Positions 41,001 to 53,692 of a DNA stretch of 64,000 nt are shown one piece after another. Made by a program: the position numbers and the translations under genes. Where the stretch lies: positions 29,698,513 through 29,762,512 of the forward strand of contig CM034547.1 in NCBI GenBank assembly GCA_020055645.1, read 5' to 3'. The notes beneath the pieces were generated by a model. It saw only the letters and a list, made by a program, of their open reading frames with translations, searched no databases and had not been told where the DNA came from. Position 1 is the stretch's first letter. Every line of letters starts with the position of its first letter. This DNA comes from Tomocerus qinae (lineage: Eukaryota > Arthropoda > Collembola > Entomobryomorpha > Tomoceridae).

Positions 41001-44000
41001 GCAGTAGGCGGGGAAGAAGTTGTGTGTAGTGTAGTATGTACATGTAGTGAAGTGGAGAAAGTGTCGGATGAGTTTGAGATCTCATGGAGAACATAACACA
41101 TCAGAAAGGAAGAGAAAGGAAGAAAGCTTTTATCTTTTTCCTTCTCTCTTGTCTGCATCTCTCTCCTCTCAGCTTCTGTCTTTCTGTCTCGAGAAAATGT
41201 TACGAAAAGAAAATTCAAGTGGACGTATTGGGGAAATCAAGCTCGAAAAGATAGATAGGAAACTAGTGAGAAAGTGATATGTGGTCTTTATACTTAGTTC
41301 AACTTGACTTTTCCTTCTTGCTCTCCCTACTCACTATATGCATTCTTGCACAGAAACTATTACCTCATCGAAGACTACTATATTTATTTCCTCTTCTTCT
41401 GGTGCATTTAGCTCCTAGCTAGACCTTTCCAATTCCCTTTTACTAGATTTAACTGCACTTTTCCCTCCTTAGACCAAAATGCCCCTAAATGAGTACCTAC
41501 CTACTCTTCTTATTGGAAATACCTACTACATACCATTTCCACACTGTTGTAACCCCGTTAGCCCAACATGTTAAAGCATCTCTATTACTATATAATGGAA
41601 CTTAAATAAGCAAACCATTTTATCTCCTTACTTATACTGTGGCAGATGGAAGAAAGTAGATTTTTAGTTCAAACAACGCATTAAAGACCACCTTATACTT
41701 TCCACATGCAACATTTTCCTATCTGTTGGCAACCATTGGAAGATACACTATACTAATCTTTAATGTTCTTTTGCCTTCCTTCTTTACTATACTTTATAGA
41801 CAATCCAAAATCTCCTTTTTTCACAGAGTTTGCACATCCTGCACAAAATCAGGTTTCATTTAATATTTTATGCGTTTCGATACACAGTTAAGGATACTTT
41901 GTATCGTATATCTACATAATTAAATCAGAATAGTGTGAATGACTATAGAAAAGATCCTTTATGACTTCTTTACGGTGCATACTTTTGCCTTTGGAGCAGG
42001 CATCCATTTTCCTAATTACACAACGCCAAACCAAAAGCTGGGATTCATTGATAATTAAAAACAAGAACCTAAGAAGGCTTAGAAATAGCTGTTTACTTTT
42101 CGTATATACATTTGTTTCTGTATGATGAATGTGAATAACTTCTTGATGAAGACACTTAGGGCTGAGACTATATTCTAGCATGAATGATATAATTCATAAA
42201 GCGATATATTCTCTACAAGTAGCGCTATAGGCACTTTAGAAACATTTTGTGTTCTGCCAGATCATCGTTTTACAATGGATTGTGGAGTTGGCCACAATGT
42301 ACAAAGAAAGACAACCAACGATGAGCTAGTGGTTTATTTCCGTGTGTAGAGTCGAGAACTTCCCCATGGATAGCCTCGAGTCTTGGAATTTAAGAATATT
42401 AGTAGTAAATCATATACTAAAGCAGAAAGATGAGGACGAGAGGAGTTGAATTTGAGAAATGTAGTGCAAAGTCTAATGGCTGATAAGTAAGTGCTCTGAT
42501 GTCTGGAGTTAGAAAACTCTTTTGTCGTTTGTCTTTGAGCTCCAGTCTCCATTTCATTTAGTTGGTTCGTTGTTTATTACATTTAATTTTCTTGAAATGT
42601 TTACAATGGACGTTTTAAGAGGAATTTATGTGAAAGTGAGTGAGTGAGAGAGAGGATGAATGAGTTAAAATGGATGGAGATGACATGACAGTCAGACACA
42701 CTGCAAAGAAAAGAAAACTCTCACAGAAACGAGGTGAGTGGGGCATATGGGACTTTCACAATAGTTCTCATTCTCTTCGTGTGTCTTATTTACTACACTC
42801 TACATACACAACTATTATCCATACACACTTTCCTATTACTCCCTTCTTTTATCCTATTCCTATACTTGTTAACGAAGTAAGCTACATATTCTTACTTACC
42901 AACTTTTACTTTTCCTACTCTGTGTGTGTATTAGTGCACTGCTCTAAGTACAAACTTATTTAGTAGTAGTTATATTATTCACTAGCTTATATAATCTAAT
43001 GAATATACACAAAATGTATTTAGTACGTATATAACTATAGTATGCTGTACTTAGTATGAAGATGCATAAATTCTATAGTTTTATTTATATATTCTCAGAG
43101 TTTACCTACCACTTGCTTTAAGTTTTGCTCACATCATCCTATCCCAAGCTGTACTGTGTTTCCCCTGCAAGTAATGAAAATACATTGCAGATTCAATTGT
43201 GGCTTGAGCTATATAATGGCCATATGCTTACCTTGCTGTCTGAGAGTATAATGTACATAGATCACAACAGAAACAGCAACTGAAAGAGCAAGTAGAATAA
43301 TCTTGTTTGAAACATTATCTGGCGAGATCCCACGAGCCAAGGTGCAATCAATCATTTCTCCTTCCTCTTCTCCTGCCTTAAGAACTTGTTTTTTTCTGAC
43401 GTGACGGCCCTCTTCCTCTAAAATATCTTATTTGTTTCACTTAGAATAGGTTAATACATCACCTTACTATACTGCTCTTTCCATATTCACGAACTTGCCT
43501 ACCTGCCTATTCATATATTTCCTTCCGTCATCTGTACATGTGCTGATACCGTACAGAGATAGCATTCGTAGTCGGCATAGTTAATAGCTTGCATATTTTC
43601 CCAGGCTGTCCTTTATTAGAAATAATTAAAAACGAAATATTTTCCATCAATATGGAACAGCTTCCCTAATCTTTGTGTAACTGTTATCCGTACATAATAC
43701 ATTACCGGTAATTAATCTTCCTTGCAAATGCAACATGCAAGAAATCGTTTAATTTAAAAATTGATTTTACTATAAAATGTACCCTAAAATCAAGTAGATT
43801 GATCGTGCTCCCTTTGCTATTAAATTATTTTGCTCATATCAATTATTAATACAAATTACAATGTAGAAATATTTTTAATGGGTAGAGCCCCACTAACCAC
43901 ACCACAATCTTTTTAAAATCGCAGATTTGGATTTAGAAGAAGATTGTATCCTTGTTACTTAAACGTACTTATAGTTTTCTAGCAACGTGTATATGGTACT

Positions 44001-47000
44001 TGTCTTTTGCATTGAATTTTGTTTTCTTGGAAATGGAATTGGTTGTCTTTTCTTTTGTCCCAAAGGTTGTGATTTTCCTTTTGAAATCCTCTGAGACTTT
44101 GAATGTGATTTTGATTGGAAAGAAGCACAAAGGGCTGGACAGGTTGAAACATTTCTATTCTGGTAGAAGGGGGAAATTGCCTTGAAAAAGAATGAGAGTA
44201 TCCTCTTTCCGGTGCTGCTGCTAAAAATAAATGTAATATATTGGTATGTAGAGCATTAATGTTGTGATGTATCTGTGCATAGTAGTCTGAATCGTGAAAG
44301 ATCATTGATTTGATTTGATTTAATTCGTCTCGTGTGCATTGAATGAATTGTCTCTTCCCTTTCTTATGCATTAAATGAATTATAAAGTACTCTGTGCATA
44401 ATTAATGAGAGGGTTGTGTTCCCTTCCTTGTCTTGTCATTTCTCCTATTCTCAATGCCATCCCTTTCTTGGTGTGTTTTCTCTTGTAGGACATGTCTATA
44501 GCCGCCAGTTTGACTTGTGTGAATTTCTCATTCAACTCAAAGTCAACTATTTAAGGTTCCAATTCCTTTCAAGTGCTCTTTAGTATACTTATAAAGGCTT
44601 AAAATCCCATCTCCGGTTGTCTTAAGCTTATATCATCTACAAAAGGAGTCTGATATGACGTGAATTCGGAATTACATAATATAGGTATAATTATGCATCA
44701 ATAGCAGCTTTGTACGTCTGGATTGTGTAGGAGGTATAACAATCGTCGAGACATCAGCTTACAGTCAACTCGAATTTCAGTTTTATTGTCTCCGTGTATA
44801 CTATTCCTGCTGTTGGTGTATGTGACCCTTTCAAATTGTATCCAGACAGACTCGTATATATTTTTTATATTTTTAACTAGAATATGTAGAAATGTATAGA
44901 CACCTTCCTAGAAATGCGATTTCTATTACTTTCTTAAGAAGAGACAAGGCAGCAACTTTTAAATCGACTCTTCTGCTGTCAGTGAAAAGCAATGGGTGTG
45001 GAACGTTCATTAATATTCCATAAGTTCACTATTCCCCTTGAGCGAAGAAACAAGCAATAGTTTACATGTCTCCTTGTCTTTCTCCCATTTCCAGCTTCGT
45101 TAATAAACTTTCTACGTCTTGAACATCGGACAGCTTAAGTAAGTATTGTTACCAAACTAATAAGAACGAACACTCTGTACCAATTTCCTGCATGCTTATG
45201 CAAGCTCCAAACAGATACATACATTCTAATACAATATAGATCAATTCTACTTCTCAATGCATGGAACCGGCATAAGTCTCTCCTTATTAAACAACGTGAC
45301 TGACTGACTCAGCCTTCACATGTTTTAGACCGTTATGCCAATGCAACTTCACATTGCATATTATTATATCTGCTACCATAAATAAGTATAGATTTTAGTC
45401 TACTTATGCTCAAATACCTTACCTTTCCATACATAATGTATTAAGCCTCCCTCCTTGCTTTCGTGGAAAACAGAGCAAAATCGATTTGCCTTTTCTTCAA
45501 ATACTCACGAAACATGCAACACGATAACTAGAAACTAAATTTAACAGGTGTAAATATTTGTTTTCAAAATTCGACATTGTTAATATTAAGTAGATTATTT
45601 AAAACACAGTATACTATATATATAATAATATTCTCTCTTTGAAATCTATTTACAAAAATTGTTTTAGTATTACCATACCTTTTTTATTTTAAAACAAGCA
45701 GGAAATATATTTCCGTCATTTATTTGTAGATGAGTTAGTAAGAGTAAGAAGTAGGTTTAAGTTTGAGAATAGAGTATCAGTTTTGTTGTACAACAACTTG
45801 AGAAGAAATCATTTTGCACCACTTTGATTATATCTACATTCCTTGGTGCTACTACACAATCGAGTACATATAAACCTAACTAAATGACCTGGCTCACATA
45901 ATAAATAATAAAATGCATTTACTGCTTGTTATAGATATGATAAAATTGATTTAGTAAAACAACTTTGGGCTGTAAGATTGACATGTAATATCGTTTGGTA
46001 CATGTAAGTAGTTTTCCTTCTATATAGCAACACGTGTGTGATACACGGTTTAAATTTTCTTGTATCTGTTTTGGAGAATAAGCCCCATTACTGCGATAAC
46101 TAGGTTTACAGTATGAGGTTTTGGGTAACTTGAAGAAAGCTATAATCAAGTGAATTATAAATTTGAGGCTGGAATTTGAGAAGTAATTTGATTGAAAATA
46201 AGGGAAGCTTGTATTCACTAAGTGGGTATTAAGTCTAAATTGTATTAGAGTACATGAATTGTAAGGGAAGATAAGTTATTATAATGCAAGGAACGAGTAT
46301 CAAGTATATCTATAACTTTCACCTTTAGAAACAATGTTATTAATTTTTCAATCAATTTTCCTAGAAATGAGCGTGTAATATTTGGGCATAAATAAATAAA
46401 TGATGCAGACAACCTTTAGAGTGTAACTACCTTCTTTCTAGTCATTTTCCCTTCAATATTTTATGAGCTGTGTGTACATTGTAGCATAATGCTTGTATAA
46501 TTTGATTTGATTTGACATCCAACACCCGCCCGGCCCATGGGCTGTCTATACTCGAGTCTCTAAAAAATATTGCAAAAGTAATGCGAGGAAACAAGATACC
46601 TTTGGCGGTGGTAGTTCTCCATCTGAAAAACTCCAGCTAACATAACTATGGTAGTTATACATTAGATATTACAAAGGCGGTCGATACAAAATGGTAAGTC
46701 AAGTTTAATGCTTTCTCTTAACAACCATACATACAATCGCACAACTACAAGCATGCCATACATAAGCACACAATAACACGAGCCATTAAAATACTGCGTA
46801 GGTATTTTCTTGGCAAATAAATACAGGGATTTTATAGTGAGTAGCCGTAAGTCGTAAATAGGAGTGTAGTACATGAAACTATCGTCTAGTATATCTATAT
46901 GGTAGGAATATATTTAAAAGAAAAGGAAAAGTTTTATTCTGCAGTCTTTATTCATAGAAATGGCCATTCTTGCATAGGAAGCGGTGTGCGGCGGCTTTCC

Positions 47001-48593
47001 CGGGTTTTACAACCTATAATTTGATGCCATAAACAGAGCGGTATTTATTTTTAGATTTTTTGCACTTGCCGAGGTTGAATTGCTCAGATTGTGGTTTTCT
47101 ACTGTTGCAACTTTCGCTGAACGACACTTTAATTTGTGTAATGACGGATTATCGAGAATGTCGTAAATACTAATGTCCCTTAGGTACTGCGTTACTGCAG
47201 CAGTGAGCAGGTTGCTACATATACTTAACAAACTAAGATAACACTGAAGCAATGTGCACAGTAAATATTTATGTAGCTCCTACTGCCTTGTACTCCTAGC
47301 ATCCATAGTCACTACTACTCACGTAGTTAAGGACGTATTAATGCAATAATAGTAGACTGTTGTGTAGTAGCACTAGGATAAAATCGATTTAATATGAACT
47401 GGAGTGGATTGCAGATAAAAACAATAGGCCCTTTAAGGAAGACTATTTAGAAAAGTCTTCGCACCTAATCGCTACAACTCCTGGATATATTATTATTATA
47501 GGCTCAAATGAGTCTGTGTAGTTTAGAAACGTGAACAATCTTAAAGTTTCAGTTCAATCTGTTTCCCTTGGCCTGATTTGAGTCTTGCATATTATAGATT
47601 TGGGATAGGAGAAAGAAGAGGACAGCGTTTAGAGGACGAAGGGAGTGTTAATGCCAGGCAGGCATGGTGGTTAAGCCAGGAGAAAAGAGTGATACGATAC
47701 ACTGAGCAGAGTGGAGTGGAGAATGGGATGTTTCTTTTCCTTGACTGTGTGATATGATGGGCGTTGTGGGAGCTTAAAGAGGATAATTACCCACATAAGA
47801 GTAATAATCACATTTTAGTTGCTCACTCTCTTTACAGCTCCAACTGCTCCTCTTAGCTCCTACTTATTACCTTTAAATTGTGTTCCATTATTATTAGGTA
47901 CGTAGTAGACACCGAGACTGCCACACCACATTCACTCTACTTTCTTACCCTATTTATAAGCATCTCCTATCCAGAAGACCTACCTCTCTGCCAATGACGT
48001 TTATCTGAGCTGTGCGGATTAATCCTATAGACTTAATAGACTACAATCCCCCGTTGCTTTTATTTATCCCCTCGTAATTCTAAGCTCCTACTCTCCCTAT
48101 TCTGCACATGTATTCTCACACTCACACTAAACTAACTTTCACCTTCACAAAAACAACCACCCTTACAAATTTAACTTCGCTAACATTAATGCTGACAATA
48201 ATGACCATAAGTAAACACGAATGCCTTCCTGTAATCTAAAATTCCTTCAAATATGCCTACTTTACCACTCCGTCTAAGACAGCAGTTCTTAAATATTCCT
48301 TTTTCATTTTATAAACATTATTGGCAAAACGATATAAGTAGAATTCGGATATTTGGCGCAGCAGTACAGTGCTAAACGACCAACACAACTTTGCAATCTT
48401 ATTGACTATCTTATCAAATGCCTTTTATTTTCAAGGAAATTCTGCTAATTAATTTAGTCACGCTCAATTCAAAATTAGATAATTTGCTGCACATTACGAT
48501 AGGTGTCAATGTTTAAATAGATGTTAACAAATTATGAGTTTAGTTTTCATAGCTGAAATAGATGGAAGTTCATAGCTTCTGGTTTTTTGGAGT
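32058..48593. other. Long non-coding stretch, no gene recognised
   Basis: About 16.5 kb without a supportable gene. Frames reach 134 codons (38000-38404, minus) and 130 codons (43979-44371, minus), but translations are not family-like and overlapping frames compete in the same places. Low-complexity features are a gtgt/gtat tract at 37571-37598, gagtgagtgagagagagg near 42640-42655, and gatttgatttgattt runs near 44306 and 46500. A GC-rich patch at about 46520-46560 (cacccgcccggcccatggg) stands out but has no borders. Pyrimidine-rich islands occur at about 41290-41560, 42770-42960 and 47850-48200; a purine-rich one at about 47590-47700. Confidence 0.5.
37571..37598 (+). repeat. Short TG/TATG microsatellite
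   Basis: An interrupted run of tgtg, catg and tatg units ending in (tg)n. It is simple sequence only, with no sign of an associated element. Confidence 0.75.
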
Positions 48594-48601
48594 CCTTGAG
48601 T

Positions 48602-49197
48602 CAGTGTACAAAATTTACCACTTTTTAGCCTTTTTTACCATCACAGTGGTAAAAATGCACTTAATGGTAAAAATGCATTTAATGGTAAAAATGGTAAATT
48701 TTAGCGATTGATTAGACAGCTGAGTACAGATACACTAGACTTCCTCAAATATAAGTTTTTAAAACTTTATTTTCTATGAGATATTTCCAATTAGCCCCTA
48801 ATCAATTAAATTAATCATATTTATTTGATTGTACACCAAAAGTTATCAAAGATGAAGAAAGAAAGATTGTATTTGGTATCGCCCATTTAAAATTGATGCT
48901 AATTTAATTGCAACATGTCTCAATCGGCAAGGGTTGTTAGCGCCCCCATTGGTTGAATCCTACTCTGATTGATTAACACTTATCAATTTGTGACAACAAT
49001 GACCATCTGCTAAGCTATTTCATACTTTGGCACCGAATTTTATTCAAAATTCAAACACGAAATTTAAATGAAACTATTTTTTACCATTTATACCATTTAT
49101 ACCACTAACCACTACTTTTTATGTAATGGTATTTAACGTTAAATACCATTAAAACCCACTTACCACTGGTAAGTGGTAACTGGTATTTTGTACACTG
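48602..49197. mobile_element. Non-autonomous hAT-type DNA transposon (596 bp), second family
   Basis: The element starts CAGTGTACAAAAT at 48602 and ends with its exact reverse complement ATTTTGTACACTG at 49197, a 13-bp terminal inverted repeat. It is flanked by a perfect 8-bp direct repeat, ccttgagt, at 48594-48601 and 49198-49205. CAGTG-type ends with 8-bp duplications are characteristic of hAT elements. Both subterminal regions are packed with ggtaa/ttacc and gtggt/accac words: near-tandem aatggtaaaaatgca units at about 48640-48700, and a perfect 28-bp palindrome at 49124-49151 on the right. No open frame of useful length lies inside, so there is no transposase. It shares no obvious sequence with the hAT element at 5491-6569 and is a separate family. 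Confidence 0.92.
49124..49151. repeat. Perfect 28-bp palindrome within the second hAT element
   Basis: The half-site taatggtatttaac is followed directly by its reverse complement gttaaataccatta with no spacer. It carries the same ggta/tacc core as the surrounding subterminal words, so it may be a high-density transposase site; that function is inferred. Confidence 0.9.
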
Positions 49198-49205
49198 CCT
49201 TGAGT

Positions 49206-52200
49206 ATTGTTCTCTAAAAAATGAATTCCTTCAAGTTCTAGGTAGGTACATGACACAATTCACTAGGGATAGAGGAGTCTAAAAATGATGTAATAATAGA
49301 CTGTGATGGCAGAGAGCCGAAAGCAATAGCGTAAATAAAGTTGTTAGCTCCACGCTATGTCTAGTATTTGGAGGGTAAAAGCCAAAAAGAGTCAAATAGA
49401 ACGTAACATTTAGTTGATAGTGTAATGGTGGAGTCTAATTATGCATTCTCCAACATTTATTACAGGTTAGACATTTAGTAATGTCTATGTAAGGTCTGGA
49501 ATAAATTGTTGCTAATGTTAGGAATAGATGGTCCTTTGTAATGGTCACAGTTACTTTAGTGTAGGCAATTTTTCTGCTCTCGACTGAATGTATATTAATA
49601 ACATATTTTGAAAGTTTGTGCGTCCATTTCATGCTCACATGATATTTTCTTTAGTACTTATGGTACTTATGCTATCCATATGTCATGCAATACGTAAATA
49701 TTACTACCACTATGGTAGTATAATATTGTTGGGAAGAGATATGGTAAAAAAAGTAATACAGAGCAGTATCATAATAAAAGGAAAATACAAAATATGGACA
49801 TAAAACGATAGTACTGCTCAACATGGGCACAGACATACGATAGCTCTCCTAAACGAGGAAAGTAGAAGAGATATTTTCATGGGAAAGTTGAGTGAAACTG
49901 AAGTGAAGCTCAGTGGTAGAAAATGTGGAGATAGGTAGATAGTGGTGCAATTGGTATGGTAGTAATAGTAGGTAGTCATTTTCCCTAAAAACTGGGTTTA
50001 TGACCCTACATAGAGTAAAGAACTGCATTGAGCGTAGTTTATACTTTGTAGTAGTCGGTAGGGTTCTGGTCTGTTTTGTTCTGTTTACTAAAGTTCTTGT
50101 AACAATAAGTGGAGCCAGGGAGTGAAGTTAACTTGAAGAAAGTTACACCGGATGATAATAAGGCGGTGGCTTGGTTTGACTTAGTATACATTGTAAGTCT
50201 AGTCGCATGTTGGAAGTCTATGTAGTTCTGTATAGTTTGTCGGGTAGTGAAAGCAAGTGCACAGACATTACATAAGAGTCTGAATAAAATGCATGTAATA
50301 TTCACATGAAGTATAATGTTGTATAAACTGCTCTTTTGTTAAAACATTATGCTCTTCTTTCTGATAGCTACGACCAGTAGTCTGCAAAGTCAAAGTAAAA
50401 TACTAGCATTACGTAAGTAGCTATGCATTTAGACTTTCTGGTTAGAATACAACTAAGTATACATAAAATAGTGCTCCAAGGTTCTAATAGAGTAAGTGTA
50501 CAGATATAAATGGTATCACTGTAGAGATAGGATGGCTACTAGTGTAAAGTATAGCAAGTAAGGGAGGCAGAAAGAAAATCTCTGGCGGATGTAATGTACA
50601 CTGACGATGAGAAGCATTTGTGAGGTAAAAGGAAGGGAAAGTAGCGTGGAGAACAAAATGCATAGGAGAAAGTCTACTTTCTATTAGCAGCAGTGCAACA
50701 ATACGAAGTTTAAATCTGTGATTTTCCCAACGGAAGTTACTCTCTGAAAATCGTTTCACGTCTCACGCTTTATGAATATATATTTTATAGCCACCTCAGC
50801 AACAAACAGAGTTGAAGTCATGTTCATTCTAATGCAATAGAGTACAATTCAACACAACCAGGTAATGTAAAAGAGTGAAAGTAGGAAGGAAAGTAACTCA
50901 AATCTGTAAGAATACCTTAGTTTACCTACTTACTTACATTACATTCTTTACAGGGATAAAACGCTCCCTTCGAATACAATAGAATGGAATCGCTTTCCCG
51001 AAATATTACGTTCCTTGGTTCGTTGGGTGGAGAGATATATTTATATTTATATTGACTCTTTTGACTTTGCTTCTCCTTTATTCTTATGTTGTGTTACATA
51101 CATTAGTTAGGTACATTGTAATACTTTGCGTTGCGTTACGTTACTTTAGACTTACCTTGCCTATGGGCACACTAAAGTCGAGTGCACTGAAGCGGCATTA
51201 CAGCCAACAAAATTCTTTACTAAAAAGCAAAAGACAATAGAAGACGACTGAGCTCTCCTCCCGCTTTCCCTGCTTTCTCCACCATATACATCTGAAAATC
51301 TGTGGCATAGCTCCGTCCTTCGACCAGCCCCTACTTTTTTCTCATTCCTTCATTTTCATATGTCTGGGCTCCCTTGTCATAACATCGTAACCATAACTTT
51401 TTGGTTTATAAAATTTGTATGCGATCTATCTTGTTAGACTATATATGAATTCGTATTCTTTATATGTTCATAAGTACCTACGTGTGTTTCGAAAAAGTAT
51501 AATAATGCAAAGCTATGCAAAGGGGTAGACTACAATGTACATATAAAAAGTAAGGAAATATTCGCACGTTTTCGCAAACAACTGTAAACTCTTAGTTTAT
51601 TTCGTCTCTACAGCGAAAGTCTTATTTTAACTTGAGCACTATAGCTGTAAAACACAAAGCAATTGTCTAAAGCCCGTAAAATGAGAATAAGAGGAAGAAA
51701 AGAAATCATAGGGCTGCTTTCCGCTATAGCACTAAGTGCTTTCTTTTGCATTACTACTGTTTCGTCCTAAGCTTCTGAAGCTATCTCGAATTTCAAGTAA
51801 ATGTCAAGTCAGGTGTGCTTTGTTAAGCTCTGCTGGGTTTTCTCTTTAAGTAGCTAACTTCTCATTTTCTAAGCCATTTTGGAGACTTTTAAAAGTAGAA
51901 ATATTGTCATGGGAGAAATCTCAATGATAAAAAGCCTGTTTAGCTATTCTCTTTTTGAAATTGAGCTCATTTGTTATCTCAAAGCGTAAAAATACTCCTT
52001 TTGCATACTTTAGTTTTCATTTGATATTTAATTACCACTCCACAGACCTCTGACTCTTTTCTAAACGCTACTCACACAATTTGCAGACTTTATGTCTCAT
52101 TGACATGGTTCTTTTTAGTGCTGAAATTCTATTAAAAATGTAGTGCGTCAATTTGTGCACGAGCTAAATTTAACTTTGACATAAGGATGGTCATGGAACA

Positions 52201-53692
52201 TACTTTTAAACGTTTACCTTTGAAATAATTGAAACTCTATTATGCTCTCAAAAACATTTATCTGCAGATTTTGATAGAAAGAATCCTTTGTTTCTCAAGG
52301 ACAATCTAGAATGCTTCTCGACTTTAGACAACAGCTCTCCACTTTAATCGTTTCGTCTGACAAAGAAACAAAGGGGTCAGTCTGTCGACTGACAAGATGG
52401 GATTTCTTCAAAGAAATCAATTTGATCTCCCGCTGATAAATTCTGATAGATTTAGGCCATCTGTTCTTTAAATTTACATATAGTTTGAATTTTGCTTGGT
52501 TCTCGTTTCGTTGTGTAACTTTTGATTGCAATGTTTGTTTAAAGAATTTTTCCATAGTTGTAGGCTTTGGTCGATTCCCCATCCTGCTTTAACAAATTCA
52601 AAAAGCCCAGTTGCAGAGCAGAGCCTTTGAAATAGTGAAAGCTTCTCATTCTTGAACTTCACATGCAAATATTAGACTTTTGCCTTATGGTTCAAAGAAA
52701 ATTGTGCTTGTAGTTGGGGCACTGTTATCATTTGTAGAGAAAGGGAAGCCTAACAGTTTGACGTCTTCTTTTGTTCCTACATTTTTTCCCGAGAAGATTA
52801 TTTTATTCAATAAGAAAAGTCTAACAAGGGGTTTCTTACGCAAATAGATTCGTAGGCACATGGAAATGTGCTATTTACAAGGAAATTGAAATAATTGTAC
52901 GTAATCGGACTGTGTGCTACTTTCTCTTCTAAAAATGTGATGTTATCTCTTTAGTCTAGCGAAGCGATAATATTTCTGGCTTCCTGTATTGTTTGAATGG
53001 TCAGCTTGACTACTATTGAGTTACAGCTACTGCTATTTGGAAAACATTTACATTTTGCATATCTAGTAGGCATCTCTGTAATTGAAACTCTAATGGCCGA
53101 GTCCTACGATGGTAGATCCTAAACACTACGTTCGTATTGAAATGAAACAATTATTTGGTGAAAGGCCAGAACGAGAGAATTCAGCTGGATAATTTAGCTA
53201 CTGCCATGCAAATGTCAATGCAAATACATGGAATTTGCTACACAGGACCTAAAGGTAGAATAAACCATAGTAACTGGTGTAAAAAAGTAACGGAGCAAGG
53301 TAAGAAATTATACCGATTAGTCAACCCGTGGACATCAACTATGCAACTGAAAAGTGGGTGGAGTTTGTGGGAACATTACATGGGATTGATAGACTTCGAG
53401 TGACGTCACCGGAAGTCATACTTAGGGGGTTTACATGGAAATTACGTACTACTCCGGTGACACCGGGTGACCCTTGGCGATAAAAATAACAGCTACTGTC
53501 CGAACCTTCCCCTATACTATCCTTGCCGATTAGTATACAATGATTTCCTGTCCTGTCTTTCATCATACGAATATTCAAAAAAGCTAAAGTGGTGAGCAAA
53601 CATACAGAGATGTGTAAAAGTAACCGGATCATAGGGCTTATGCATAGCAGTGTCCAAAAGTAGTAAAATGTCAGTAAAATACAATCCCAAGT
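49206..53692. other. Non-coding stretch with a few unrecognised frames
   Basis: No gene is supported. About 51650-52900 differs in texture from the rest of the window (few taggta words). On the minus strand it carries two overlapping hydrophilic frames, 52295-52582 (95 codons, Lys-rich, ATG start) and 52474-52668 (64 codons), which could be a decayed coding segment or chance. At 53155-53403 (plus) and 53339-53632 (minus) two frames overlap tail to tail. Nothing here resembles a known family. Confidence 0.5.
53339..53632 (-). other. Unrecognised 97-codon frame with a signal-peptide-like start
   Basis: The frame begins with an ATG and ends with TAG. Residues 1-20 (MIRLLLHISVCLLTTLAFLN) look like a secretion signal: a basic residue near the start, then a Leu/Val-rich hydrophobic core. 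The rest (residues 21-97) is polar, Ser/Thr-rich, with three cysteines. I do not recognise a family. It ends just left of the 342-bp satellite and overlaps the end of an opposite-strand frame. A chance frame is the more likely explanation at this length. No promoter, polyadenylation or splice pattern was identified. Confidence 0.15.

Noticed and set aside
46520-46560. GC-rich patch next to gatttgattt runs as a transposon end
   Set aside because: No matching inverted or direct repeat and no target duplication could be found nearby.
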